Positions 9,887 to 18,678 of a DNA stretch of 64,000 nucleotides are shown piece after piece; position 1 is the first letter of the stretch, and the number at the start of each line of letters is the position of its first letter. This DNA is from Culturomica massiliensis (GTDB lineage Bacteria; Bacteroidota; Bacteroidia; Bacteroidales; Marinifilaceae): contig NZ_LT594621.1 of the NCBI RefSeq assembly GCF_900091655.1, positions 124,001-188,000 of the forward strand, in the 5' to 3' direction. A program made the translations under genes and the position numbers. The notes under the pieces are model-generated. The model worked only from the letters and a program-made list of their open reading frames with translations, had not been told where the DNA came from and made no database searches.

Positions 9887-9897
9887 AAAACACCTAA
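9887..9897 (-). promoter_or_regulatory. second copy of TTAGGTGTTTT, upstream of fecR
   Basis: This is the same 11-base word as upstream of susC. It overlaps the sigma-gene stop codon (TAG) and lies about 24 bases before the fecR start. It could be an internal promoter element or simply chance. Confidence 0.25.
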
Positions 9898-10472
9898 ATC
9901 GAGCTTTGGTATACATCATCTGAAGATTTTTTATCCGGAAAAATGATTTTTATTTTATTCCGTAAAAAATGATGTGCCCGGTTTTTGTATTTTTTTACTG
10001 AATTGACCGATATATGGAATCGCTCTGCAATTTCCGAATGTTTTTTCCCTTCCAGGCTGCAAAGATAAACTTCTTTGCAGGCAGGCGGAATCTCTTCGAA
10101 TATCCGATTAAGAATACTGAATATTTCAGCTTCCATCATGTCTTCTAAAAAAGAATCGTAATGTTCTTGCTGACTGATAAATTGCGTGTAGCGATCTTTT
10201 ACTTTGTCGTGGCGTAATTGGTTAAGACAAAGGCTTCTGGCGGTTTTAAACAAATAGGAACGCAAAGCGGTCTCATCTTTGAATGTAAGATGAGCTTCCC
10301 AGAGTTTAACGAAAACTTCCTGGACGACATCGTTTGCATTTTCTTTGTCATTGCAGTAGCGTAGACAGAAAAAACGCAGCATCGGATTATACTTTTCGTA
10401 TACTTTCCGAAAAGCTTTTTCCCCTCCTGAGGCTAATTGAGGTAAGATGTCCGGTAACTCTTCCGTTTTCAC
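9894..10472 (-). CDS. ECF RNA polymerase sigma-70 factor (FecI-like)
   Basis: This is about 192 residues from a GTG start at 10472 (VKTEELPDILPQLASGGEKAFRKVYEKYN). That start matches the usual beginning of Bacteroidetes ECF sigmas. An ATG at 10577 would add 35 residues of F/K/S-rich sequence that look like translated leader. Region 2 is visible (FRKVYEKYNPMLRFFCLRYCNDKENANDVVQEVFVKLW). So is a region 4 helix-turn-helix (EIAERFHISVNSVKKYKNRAHHFL). It directs polymerase to the SusCD/peptidase genes when FecR releases it (family knowledge). It is divergent from the OPT transporter gene. Confidence 0.9.
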   Translation of the reverse strand: MKTEELPDILPQLASGGEKAFRKVYEKYNPMLRFFCLRYCNDKENANDVVQEVFVKLWEAHLTFKDETALRSYLFKTARSLCLNQLRHDKVKDRYTQFISQQEHYDSFLEDMMEAEIFSILNRIFEEIPPACKEVYLCSLEGKKHSEIAERFHISVNSVKKYKNRAHHFLRNKIKIIFPDKKSSDDVYQSSI

Positions 10473-10621
10473 TTTTGAATTGATTATTGATTGCGAAAAA
10501 TACGAAAAGAATTGAAATTTGGTCTTTTTTGTGAGAAATTTAACTCCAATAGTTTGAAAGTTGTGAAAAAATAACAAATTGTGTGATTTGTTCCGGTCAA
10601 TGCCTTTGTTTTTATGATATA

Positions 10622-10651
10622 TTGTACATTATGACATTTTCTTTATCTTTG
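10622..10651 (+). promoter_or_regulatory. Bacteroidetes-type promoter of the OPT transporter gene
   Basis: A -7 element TATCTTTG at 10644-10651 matches TAnnTTTG, with TTG at 10622-10624 about 19 bases upstream. The start codon is 36 bases downstream. A five-codon ATG reading frame (MKKTN then stop) lies between them and is probably incidental. Confidence 0.5.
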
Positions 10652-10686
10652 AAAGCATGAAAAAAACAAACTAAAACTTAAAATAC

Positions 10687-12651
10687 ATGGAACAAGAAGA
10701 ACAAAAAATGAATTCGTTACCTGAAAATGCTTATCGGGAATTAAAGCCGGGCGAGGAATACAAACCGATGATGCCGGCTAATACAAAGCCGAAGGAGGTT
10801 ACTGTTTACTCCGTTTCTTTCGGTATTATTATGGCGATTGTTTTTTCTGCCGCTGCGGCTTATCTCGGACTGCGGGTGGGACAGGTATTTGAAGCTGCTA
10901 TCCCGATTGCTATTATTGCTGTCGGAGTCGGTAATCTGATGAAGAAAAATAATATGTTGGGACAGAATGTGATCATTCAGTCGATCGGAGCCAGTTCGGG
11001 AGTAATTGTAGCCGGAGCTATCTTTACTTTGCCCGCTTTGTATATCCTGGGTTTGGAAGCGCAATTCTACCAGGTATTCCTGGCTTCTTTGTTCGGAGGA
11101 TTATTGGGAATTTTGATGCTGATCCCTTTCCGTAAATATTTTGTGAAAGATATGCATGGAAAATATCCTTTTCCGGAAGCGACAGCGACGACGGAGGTAC
11201 TGGTATCCGGAGAGAAAAAAGGAAATCAGGCTAAATTATTGGCAATAAGTGGATTGGTTGGCGGTTTGTACGACTTTTGTGTCAGTACGTTCGGATGGTG
11301 GACCGAAAATATTTCTACGCGTCTGATCGGGTGGGGAGATATGGTGGCTGAGAAAATGAAAGTCGTATTTAAAGTAAATACAGGAGCAGCCGTTTTGGGA
11401 CTCGGTTATATTATCGGTTTGAAATATTCTGCTATTATTTGTGCGGGTTCTTTTACCGTTTGGTTTGTATTGATTCCTTTTTTGAGTTATTTCGGAGACG
11501 GTCAGACATTGGCTGTCGGGGAAGGAATTACTACTTTGATACGGGATATGTCGCCGGAAATGATTTTTACACATTACGCCCGCCATATCGGTATTGGTGG
11601 TATTGCTATGGCCGGTATTATCGGTATCGTGCGTTCGTCGGGTATTATCAGACAGGCTTTGGGCTTAGCGGTGAATGAGTTGAAAGGCAAAAAAACGGCA
11701 GAAGAAAATGTGGAGCGTACCCAACGTGATTTGACGATGAAGTTTATCATGATCGGTATATTGGCTACATTGGTAACTACTTTTATCTTTTTTCAGTTCG
11801 GCGTATTGGGTAACTGGCTGCAAACGGTAGTAGCTATTCTTATTGTTTTTGTTATTTCTTTTTTGTTTACGACTGTAGCTGCGAATGCAATTGCGATTGT
11901 CGGTACAAACCCGGTATCCGGAATGACGTTGATGACTTTGATTCTGGCTTCTTTGGTGTTGGTCAGTGCCGGTTTGAGCGGAACGGGCGGTATGATGGCA
12001 GCGATGGTTATCGGAGGTGTGGTGTGTACGGCTTTATCTATGGCCGGCGGTTTTATTACGGATTTGAAAATCGGTTATTGGTTGGGCACCACTCCCGCCA
12101 AGCAGGAGACCTGGAAGTTTTTGGGAACGGCTGTTTCTGCTGCAACAGTGGCCGGTGTTATGATTATTCTGAATGAAACGTACGGTTTTGTCGGAGAAGG
12201 TTCTTTGGTTGCACCACAGGCAAATGCGATGGCGGCTGTGATTAAACCGCTGATGGAAGGTGGGGCTACCCCTTGGATGCTTTATTTTGCGGGGGCAGCG
12301 TTGGCATTGATTCTGACGATGATCGGTGTACCGGCTTTGGCTTTCGCTTTGGGTATGTTTATTCCGTTGGAATTGAATACTCCTTTATTGATCGGAGGTT
12401 TGGTAAGCTGGTTTGTTTCTACCCGGAGCAAAAACGAGAGTATCAATAAATTCAGACGTGACCGCGGTACCTTAATCGCTTCCGGCTTTATCGCCGGCGG
12501 GGCATTGATGGGTGTGATTAGTGCAATATTGAAATATGTCGGAGCCGATTGGAATATGTCCTGGGAAGGAGCGGGCTATTTGGCGGTTGTCATGTATATT
12601 GTGATTATAGGTTATTTTATCTGGGACGCATTAAGAGGTAAAAAAGAATAA
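10687..12651 (+). CDS. OPT-family oligopeptide transporter
   Basis: This 654-residue inner-membrane protein has about 14-16 predicted hydrophobic segments. The family block NPVSGMTLMTLIL is present, along with GLRVGQVFEAAIPIAI and the conserved GKYPFPEATATTEVL motif. OPT proteins import short peptides (or metal-peptide complexes) using an ion gradient. It is divergent from the ECF sigma gene and 66 bp upstream of pepT, so imported peptides could be cleaved at once by peptidase T. It starts at the ATG giving MEQEEQKMNSLPENAYRELKPGEEYKP, a soluble N-terminus usual in this family. Confidence 0.93.
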   Translation: MEQEEQKMNSLPENAYRELKPGEEYKPMMPANTKPKEVTVYSVSFGIIMAIVFSAAAAYLGLRVGQVFEAAIPIAIIAVGVGNLMKKNNMLGQNVIIQSIGASSGVIVAGAIFTLPALYILGLEAQFYQVFLASLFGGLLGILMLIPFRKYFVKDMHGKYPFPEATATTEVLVSGEKKGNQAKLLAISGLVGGLYDFCVSTFGWWTENISTRLIGWGDMVAEKMKVVFKVNTGAAVLGLGYIIGLKYSAIICAGSFTVWFVLIPFLSYFGDGQTLAVGEGITTLIRDMSPEMIFTHYARHIGIGGIAMAGIIGIVRSSGIIRQALGLAVNELKGKKTAEENVERTQRDLTMKFIMIGILATLVTTFIFFQFGVLGNWLQTVVAILIVFVISFLFTTVAANAIAIVGTNPVSGMTLMTLILASLVLVSAGLSGTGGMMAAMVIGGVVCTALSMAGGFITDLKIGYWLGTTPAKQETWKFLGTAVSAATVAGVMIILNETYGFVGEGSLVAPQANAMAAVIKPLMEGGATPWMLYFAGAALALILTMIGVPALAFALGMFIPLELNTPLLIGGLVSWFVSTRSKNESINKFRRDRGTLIASGFIAGGALMGVISAILKYVGADWNMSWEGAGYLAVVMYIVIIGYFIWDALRGKKE

Positions 12652-12717
12652 ATATAATGGAACTGCGGTATCCGAAGTTTTTATTTTGAATGCCCGGTTT
12701 TTGATAAAATATAGACT

Positions 12718-13935
12718 ATGGAATTAAAAGAACGTTTTTTAAAGTATGTCGGGTTCGATACACAAAGTGATCCCGGAAGTGAAAAATTTCCCTCTACGGA
12801 TAAACAATTGGTACTTTTGCGTTATCTGGCAGATGAAATGAAAAGTATAGGCCTGCTCGATGTCGAGATGGACCGGTATGGTTATGTGATGGGGACCATC
12901 CCCGCTACTCCCGGACATGAAGATCGTCCTGTGATCGGTTTTATAGCCCATGTCGACACCAGTCCCGATATGAACGGAGCTGATATTTGTCCGCAGATTA
13001 TCGAGAAATACGACGGTGAAGATATCCGCTTGAATGATAAATTGACCATGACTGTCGCTGATTTCCCGGAGTTGTCGTTTTATAAAGGGCATACTTTGAT
13101 TACGACAGACGGCACTTCTTTGCTGGGAGCGGATGATAAAGCCGGTGTTGCTGAAATTATGACGGCAGCCGAGTATCTGATACAACATCCGGAGATCGCT
13201 CATGGTAAGATTCGCATCGGATTTACACCGGATGAGGAAATTGGCCGGGGAGTCGATTTTTTTGATGTGAAACGATTCGGGGCCGTATGTGCTTATACTG
13301 TTGACGGAGGTTTCGAGGGAGAACTGGAATATGAAAACTTCAATGCTGCCGGAGTAAAGATCGAGGTGCAAGGCCGTAATATCCACCCGGGATATGCGAA
13401 GGATAAAATGCTCAATGCCTTGCAGGTTGTGACGGAGATCAATGCTATGTTACCGGCTTGGGAACGTCCTGAACATACAGAAGGATACGAAGGTTTTTAT
13501 CATTTGATATCCATAAGCGGAGAAGTGGAGAAAGCCGCTATTGAGTATATTATCCGCGATCATTCCCGTGAAAAGTTCGAAGCTAAAAAACAGTTTATGA
13601 CAAATGTTGTGGAGTTTTTGACGAAAAAATACGGGGAAGGAGTCGTATCGATGACCTTAAAAGATCAATATTACAATATGCGGGAAATGGTGGAACCGCA
13701 TCCGGAAGTAATCGACAAGGCTTTGCAGGCCATGCAGCAGGCTGAGGTGAAACCGATTGTACGTCCGATTCGCGGTGGTACGGACGGAGCCCGTTTGTCC
13801 TACATGGGCTTGCCTTGTCCGAATTTATTCACCGGAGGCATGAATTTCCACGGTAAATATGAGTATTGTTCGTTGACAACAATGCACAAGGCCATGCAGA
13901 CGATTTTGAATCTGGCTGTTTTGTGGGGAAAATAA
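12718..13935 (+). CDS. pepT: peptidase T (tripeptide aminopeptidase)
   Basis: This 405-residue cytosolic M20B zinc peptidase removes the N-terminal residue of tripeptides. Visible metal and catalytic residues are His78 and Asp80 in FIAHVDTSPDMNG, Asp140 in LGADDKAG, Glu173/Glu174 in TPDEEIGRG, Asp in YTVDGGFEGELEYE, and the C-terminal His in GGMNFHGKYEYCS. The length is normal for PepT. It is downstream of the OPT transporter in the same direction and closed by a hairpin terminator at 13940-13969, so the two probably form a peptide uptake-and-cleavage operon. Confidence 0.96.
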   Translation: MELKERFLKYVGFDTQSDPGSEKFPSTDKQLVLLRYLADEMKSIGLLDVEMDRYGYVMGTIPATPGHEDRPVIGFIAHVDTSPDMNGADICPQIIEKYDGEDIRLNDKLTMTVADFPELSFYKGHTLITTDGTSLLGADDKAGVAEIMTAAEYLIQHPEIAHGKIRIGFTPDEEIGRGVDFFDVKRFGAVCAYTVDGGFEGELEYENFNAAGVKIEVQGRNIHPGYAKDKMLNALQVVTEINAMLPAWERPEHTEGYEGFYHLISISGEVEKAAIEYIIRDHSREKFEAKKQFMTNVVEFLTKKYGEGVVSMTLKDQYYNMREMVEPHPEVIDKALQAMQQAEVKPIVRPIRGGTDGARLSYMGLPCPNLFTGGMNFHGKYEYCSLTTMHKAMQTILNLAVLWGK

Positions 13936-13939
13936 AAAT

Positions 13940-13969
13940 ACCGGATGTCTGATGGCATAGACATCCGGT
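13940..13969 (+). terminator. terminator after pepT
   Basis: Perfect 11-bp arms (ACCGGATGTCT and complement) with an 8-base loop begin 4 bases after the pepT stop. There is no strong U-tract, so the stem alone is the evidence. Confidence 0.6.
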
Positions 13970-14130
13970 AAACCAATTATTAATCAATAAAAAACCAATT
14001 TCTTTTAAAGTAGTATCCCTATTCAGGATTACATGACAAAAATAGGTAGGAAAACAATGGGGTGAAATACCGTGATGTTGTGATTTTGACAGGAATAGAT
14101 CGCTATTTGTGAGGAAATATAGTTTTAAAT

Positions 14131-14164
14131 AAGACGTGATAAAACCCGGGTTTTATCACGTCTT
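14131..14164 (-). terminator. perfect 34-bp palindrome acting as terminator of the 14188-17999 operon
   Basis: AAGACGTGATAAAACCC is followed immediately by its exact complement, with A/T-rich ends on both sides (AAAT before, TATTTA after). It lies 23 bases past the stop of the minus-strand DUF3857 gene. It could work for both strands. Confidence 0.7.
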
Positions 14165-14187
14165 TATTTATATTTATCCGGTCGGGC

Positions 14188-16146
14188 TTATTCTGTCGTG
14201 GAAGTCACGACTATCTTCTCATTGGCTTTTTTGATAATTGTATTGAAGAAATTTTGTAGTTTCGGATAATCTGTAGCCGGGTATATGATTTTTTTAAATT
14301 TATAGGAACAATTGATTAGTACGGCGTTTTTTTCCAGCGTAGATGTATAATTTATACTGAACAAATCATTATCGATATTTAAATTTTCCGGTAAAAATTT
14401 GAATCGGTAGTTCTCCGGTATTTGTATTCGGCTTGCATATTGGTGAACAGTCGTATTTACCATATCGATCGGATATTGTCTGGTTGGTTGTTTCAACGGA
14501 TTGTTCGATATCGGAAAGTTCAGGAAAGGTGAAAAATAGATGTTTCCATTGATGATTTCCGGTTGACTTTGTTGAAAATAATACAATTGATACCTTTCAT
14601 TTCGTTCGAAATAATTGATTACCTGAGGTAAAGAGTCTGCGACCGGTTCTCCTTCTTCCTGTAATTTGTTACGGATTTTTTCCGGGTCGTTCCCATAGTG
14701 TTTTCGCAATGAGGCGGCAAAAAAACCGGTAGCCTGGAGCCTGATGGCAGTCAGAAAAGAGGTGTCGTTCAATGAGGTTTGCAAATAAATGTTTTGAGAA
14801 GCCGGGGTTGAACTTTGCAAATTGAGCCATGTGACATCTCCTTCTTTCATAACTAATCCCAACTCGTTATAACAGGCAATCGGAAGCAGGTTGTCAGCCA
14901 GATACGCGTCTGTTGCGTCTGCCAGGCGTTTTTTCCCGTTGATCGAAACGCAGGCAATGACGTTGTTAAAAAAGTGCATATAGGGATAAGCGGCTCTTAC
15001 TTTTCCGTGATCGCGGGTACTTATCAGGATCGGATCGGCCTGTAAACCGGCACTGCGTAACAGACCGATCAATAAGAGATTGATGTTGGCACTGTTTCCA
15101 TGCTTGTTTCTGATAAATTCTTTCAGGTCTTCGGACGCATATATTCCTCTGCGGTTGTTGTAATTGAAATTGTTTTTTATAAAAGAGATAATACCGGTAA
15201 ATTTTTCTTTTTCATCGGTTAGCTGTGATATGCTGTTACCTAATAAGCTTTTCGCAGATTTTTCACATTTTCTTATGAATTTTCCGGCGGATTCATCCTC
15301 CAGGTACTCTTTGATCAATACCGGCCAGGTGCTGAGGAATTCTTTTGTCCGTCCGTCCGGATAATTGACTTTTGCAAGTTGAAAATTCAGTTTGACGATA
15401 TAATCATCAGGACAGGTGATAAATGATTCGTCTCTGAAGGCCGGTAAATCAGTCATTTTGAATTGGTGTACCAGTCTGCGGAAATTGATGCCATGGAAAC
15501 TTTCTTCCGGGCCTGTAGAAGTGAATGATTTATTTTCGTCAAATTTACGGGCCCCTTCCAACAGATAATTATAGACATAGAAAGGGATCATCTGAAGTTC
15601 GAATTGGCTGCATACAGTGGGAATGTTACTTTGAAAGTTCCAGGGTCTTAAATTGAATAATCTTGGAGAAGAGAGTTTGTACCGGAGTTCGATAACTGAA
15701 CCTGCTTTTACGTCGGGCATCACGATTTTCCGGAGTTTCCAATAAGGGTTGATTTGTTCTTCGTATTTTTGCTCTGCGTTCAATGGGGTTTTATGATACA
15801 TATTGTCGGTCATATTGTGGGTAAAGCCTTCCACATCGTATATTATTTCAAATGTATTCCCATTCTGATAGAAAGGAATTTCGAATTCGGCCCACTTTAA
15901 TCCGGCTTCCGATAATATTTTGATACGGGTAGTCCGTTCATATATAATATTGAATCCGCTTTCGTTTGTATTGACAAAATTCGCTTTCCCTTCGTCAAAG
16001 AGAATGACGGCTTCAGCTATGGTGTCGTCCGGAAATTGTTTCATAAAGAGTTCTTCCGGACGGTAACGCCCGAATTCCTTTTCGGTTTGTGCATGTAAGT
16101 ACGTACAGTAAAAACAACACAGAGATAAAAGAATGAGTTGTTTCAT
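14188..16146 (-). CDS. exported DUF3857/transglutaminase-like protein, probable pseudoenzyme
   Basis: This 652-residue protein starts at the ATG at 16146 (signal peptide MKQLILLSLCCFYCTYLHAQ), which overlaps the stop of the upstream gene as ATGA. A longer frame from 16263 exists but would lack a signal peptide. A DUF3857-type beta-rich N-terminal part (about 40-250) is followed by a transglutaminase-like core (about 310-420). The usual catalytic Cys position is Ser352 (KHGNSANINL) and the usual His is Asn (HFFNNVIACV, near 394-395). An Asp remains in RLADATD. Catalysis as a transglutaminase or protease is therefore unlikely, and a binding or structural role is inferred. It shares an operon with an apparently active paralogue at 16143-17999. 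Function unknown. Confidence 0.82.
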   Translation of the reverse strand: MKQLILLSLCCFYCTYLHAQTEKEFGRYRPEELFMKQFPDDTIAEAVILFDEGKANFVNTNESGFNIIYERTTRIKILSEAGLKWAEFEIPFYQNGNTFEIIYDVEGFTHNMTDNMYHKTPLNAEQKYEEQINPYWKLRKIVMPDVKAGSVIELRYKLSSPRLFNLRPWNFQSNIPTVCSQFELQMIPFYVYNYLLEGARKFDENKSFTSTGPEESFHGINFRRLVHQFKMTDLPAFRDESFITCPDDYIVKLNFQLAKVNYPDGRTKEFLSTWPVLIKEYLEDESAGKFIRKCEKSAKSLLGNSISQLTDEKEKFTGIISFIKNNFNYNNRRGIYASEDLKEFIRNKHGNSANINLLLIGLLRSAGLQADPILISTRDHGKVRAAYPYMHFFNNVIACVSINGKKRLADATDAYLADNLLPIACYNELGLVMKEGDVTWLNLQSSTPASQNIYLQTSLNDTSFLTAIRLQATGFFAASLRKHYGNDPEKIRNKLQEEGEPVADSLPQVINYFERNERYQLYYFQQSQPEIINGNIYFSPFLNFPISNNPLKQPTRQYPIDMVNTTVHQYASRIQIPENYRFKFLPENLNIDNDLFSINYTSTLEKNAVLINCSYKFKKIIYPATDYPKLQNFFNTIIKKANEKIVVTSTTE

Positions 16147-17999
16147 GGTTTGTGAGTTTTTTGGAAAGTAATGTATTTTGTTTGGTTTTGTTTCGTAATG
16201 AGTTGGATAAATGCGTGGAAATCTGCATACAGAGAGAGAGGGTATTTGCCGGCAAATACGCACGTCTCTTGACGGATATTTAATAAACTATCCGTTTGTC
16301 CGACACTTTGACGATAGATACCGAAAGGTGTTTCTATAACACATACCGGAATGGAATCGGACAGGCCGTATCCTTCCGGAATGAGAATCTGAATGGAATC
16401 AACAGTATGGATGGGATGGTCGATTTGCACCGGAGTTTTTCTTTTTCCCGGAGCTTCGAAATCAGGTAATTCGTATCTCGGAATACGCAGAATTAATTCA
16501 TCCCCATAGAGTGAGATTAATTTTTCGGAAGAACCTTCCGCTGTGATGTAAATACTGTCTGCATCCCGGCCTTGGTCATGTATCTTATAGGAAAGGATGT
16601 TGAAATAATTTCCCGAAAGCTTATAGCGAACAGCGTGATCTTTGGTGTTGGCATCGACTGCCTTATCAAGCGTGGAGAAATATTCGAACCCGTTACCTTT
16701 GTAGCGGTTTGAAAGCTGAACAGAAGCAGAGGTTTCTGTCGTTTGTGCAATCCGGAGCGATCTGGAGATCGTAACGTCTTCCGGTCGGAGGGCAGGAGTG
16801 CGGATCAGGCGGCTATTGTCTTTATCGACTATAAATGCAAGGCGGTTTTGAGTAAAGGTCCCGAGATAGCCGAAAGCCTGTTTACTGGTGCAATCAAGCC
16901 ATAACGTATCCTGAGGTAACGGGATGTATAAAATGACATGGTTGAAATGCAATCCAGGCGAAGGTGTTGTATCGAATCCGGGAATCGGGTTACCGGCATA
17001 TACCAATGTATAATAAGCCTGGATTCCGATACTTTCCAGAATTGTTTTGAAGTAAAAGCTAAGGGCTTTACAGTCTCCGTATTTGTTGGTGCATACGTAG
17101 GAAGCCGGATAAGGCAATAAACCTCCCGCTTTAAGAGAGATATTAACGTAGCGGGTCTGGTCCTGTAACCGATGATATAATACCCGGATTTTTTCCCGGT
17201 CGTCGGATATATTCTTAACGCGTATTCTTGTTTCCTCCTGTTGCTGAACCGGAAGATCGGAACAATTTGCCGATAAGCGATAAAGCCAGTTGCCGAAATT
17301 TTCCCAATTGTCTTGAGCCCCTTCTATAACATATTTGAATTGTAAGGGAAAAACTGAAACCCGGGGAAGAAATTCTGTAATGGGAGGTGAGTAGATTTCC
17401 GGTTGAATAAGGTTTGTGTAGTCCGTAATCCATTGATAGATGATTTGGCCATTTACCGTATCGGTAGACATTTTCCGGATTTTCTGTTCGGAAGTCCGGA
17501 TTTTATAATCAATGGGGGTTCTGATTTCTAAAATGGCCTGCCGTGTCGGGATAGAAGAGCTTAAAACCGGAATCCAGTCTTCTAATAGAATAAATTGACT
17601 GCTTTGTTTCTGATACGAATAGGAAATCACATAAGGATACTCATTGTGTTTAAGCATAAATTCCAGCACATATGCATCGTCGTAAAAGGTAGAGCTTGAA
17701 AATTCACTTCTTTGCTTTATCTCGTTTTTCTTTAATTTTCGGATGGTCCGGCCTTGCCTGTCTAATAAACTGGCTTCGATATTGCTGATTTTATTGAGTT
17801 TGTTGCCGTAAATGGCAATAGCTGCATATTTTTCTCCCGTCCGGTTAAAAATTGTAATTTGATTTGTGACGGTTTCCGTCAGGGTTTTGTTTCCGGCCTT
17901 TATAACCGTTTTGTGGAATGTCAGTTCTGCCGGATATTGCTGGGCTTTTAAATGGGAAAAAGAAAATAAAATACCGAAAATCAAAAGGGCTTGTTTCAT
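16143..17999 (-). CDS. exported DUF3857 and transglutaminase-domain protein (active-site intact)
   Basis: This 618-residue protein has a signal peptide MKQALLIFGILFSFSHLKAQ. A DUF3857-like region (about 25-240) precedes a transglutaminase-type core with an intact triad: Cys310 in NKYGDCKALSF, His354 in HFNHVILYIP and Asp369 in LWLDCTS. Such proteins are common in Bacteroidetes and have no firmly known role; amide-bond cleavage or transfer in the periplasm is the family expectation. Its stop overlaps the start of the next gene (ATGA), so the two are translationally coupled. Upstream lies about 680 bp without a gene. Confidence 0.85.
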   Translation of the reverse strand: MKQALLIFGILFSFSHLKAQQYPAELTFHKTVIKAGNKTLTETVTNQITIFNRTGEKYAAIAIYGNKLNKISNIEASLLDRQGRTIRKLKKNEIKQRSEFSSSTFYDDAYVLEFMLKHNEYPYVISYSYQKQSSQFILLEDWIPVLSSSIPTRQAILEIRTPIDYKIRTSEQKIRKMSTDTVNGQIIYQWITDYTNLIQPEIYSPPITEFLPRVSVFPLQFKYVIEGAQDNWENFGNWLYRLSANCSDLPVQQQEETRIRVKNISDDREKIRVLYHRLQDQTRYVNISLKAGGLLPYPASYVCTNKYGDCKALSFYFKTILESIGIQAYYTLVYAGNPIPGFDTTPSPGLHFNHVILYIPLPQDTLWLDCTSKQAFGYLGTFTQNRLAFIVDKDNSRLIRTPALRPEDVTISRSLRIAQTTETSASVQLSNRYKGNGFEYFSTLDKAVDANTKDHAVRYKLSGNYFNILSYKIHDQGRDADSIYITAEGSSEKLISLYGDELILRIPRYELPDFEAPGKRKTPVQIDHPIHTVDSIQILIPEGYGLSDSIPVCVIETPFGIYRQSVGQTDSLLNIRQETCVFAGKYPLSLYADFHAFIQLITKQNQTKYITFQKTHKP

Positions 18000-18300
18000 G
18001 GTACGAATCTTTCGTTTGACATGGAATGAGCAATAAAGGAATAAATTTAAAAGTAGTTTTTATGATAGATGTGTTAAAGTTTTTCCAAATATATTAAAAA
18101 ATATATCAAAATAACAAAATATTTAATGTATATTTTTCGATACATATAATTTTGAATAAAATGCTGACGAAAATAATTATTGATCTGTGATTTTGGATTA
18201 GGTCCGCAGGTTTCGCTGATCCCGCAGATAGATTCCGATTTTTGACTACCCTTGATTTTTTGAATTAATATAATTTTATTCGTAAACAACATGAACATTA
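18000..18300. other. A/T-rich intergenic stretch upstream of the DUF3857 operon
   Basis: No gene is supported here. Very A/T-rich sequence (18060-18180) should contain the promoter for the minus-strand operon. A fragment at 18181-18240 contains CCCGCAGATAGATTCCG. This resembles the ATCTGCG-containing intergenic fragments at 53531-53560 and 62955-62990. Confidence 0.4.
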
Positions 18301-18595
18301 ATCCGCTTTTTACAAATCAACAATCCCCCCAATCGTAAATCAACAATCGTAAATCAACAATCACACCGTAATTTTCGTCCTCCCTTTTTCTCAATTTAAA
18401 ATTTAAAATCTACAATTTAAAATCATAAACCACCTCTTCCAAAACCCTTCTACAAATCAGTATTCACCCCAATCGTAAATCAACAATCGTAAATCGTAAA
18501 TTACACAATGAGTCCGTCCCAGTGTGTAATTTTTACCCTCCCCATTTTTCAATTTAAAATCTACAATCTACAATTTAAAATTCCAAATCTTCCCT
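18301..18595 (-). repeat. 157-bp repeat family, about 1.5 units, one intact core
   Basis: This is a run of repeat-family sequence in reverse orientation. It has AATCGTAAATC words, then TTACACAATGAG and CCCAGTGTGTAA arms around TCCGT at 18501-18530, and then AATTTAAAATCTACAAT words. A degenerate core is near 18361-18385. The same units occur at 33233-35290 and 58441-60420. Confidence 0.8.
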
Positions 18596-18653
18596 TGAAG
18601 TCTTTTGTTTAAATTGTTTTCAGCATTTTATTTTTTTATTTATGAATAAAATT

Positions 18654-18661
18654 TAAATTTG
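18654..18661 (+). promoter_or_regulatory. -7 element TAAATTTG for the small gene at 18679
   Basis: This matches the Bacteroidetes -7 consensus TAnnTTTG and lies 17 bases before the ATG. No clear TTTG partner is seen at the expected distance upstream. Confidence 0.4.
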
Positions 18662-18678
18662 CAGGGTCATTCGTTTTT

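Noticed and set aside
10473..10577. ATG start of the ECF sigma 35 residues upstream
   Set aside because: The extra residues are F/K/S-rich and unlike the family; the GTG at 10472 gives a normal N-terminus. Not fully excluded.
16147..16263. 39-residue N-terminal extension of the 14188-16146 protein
   Set aside because: It removes the signal peptide from the N-terminus and overlaps the upstream gene by 121 bases; the ATG at 16146 with ATGA coupling is better.
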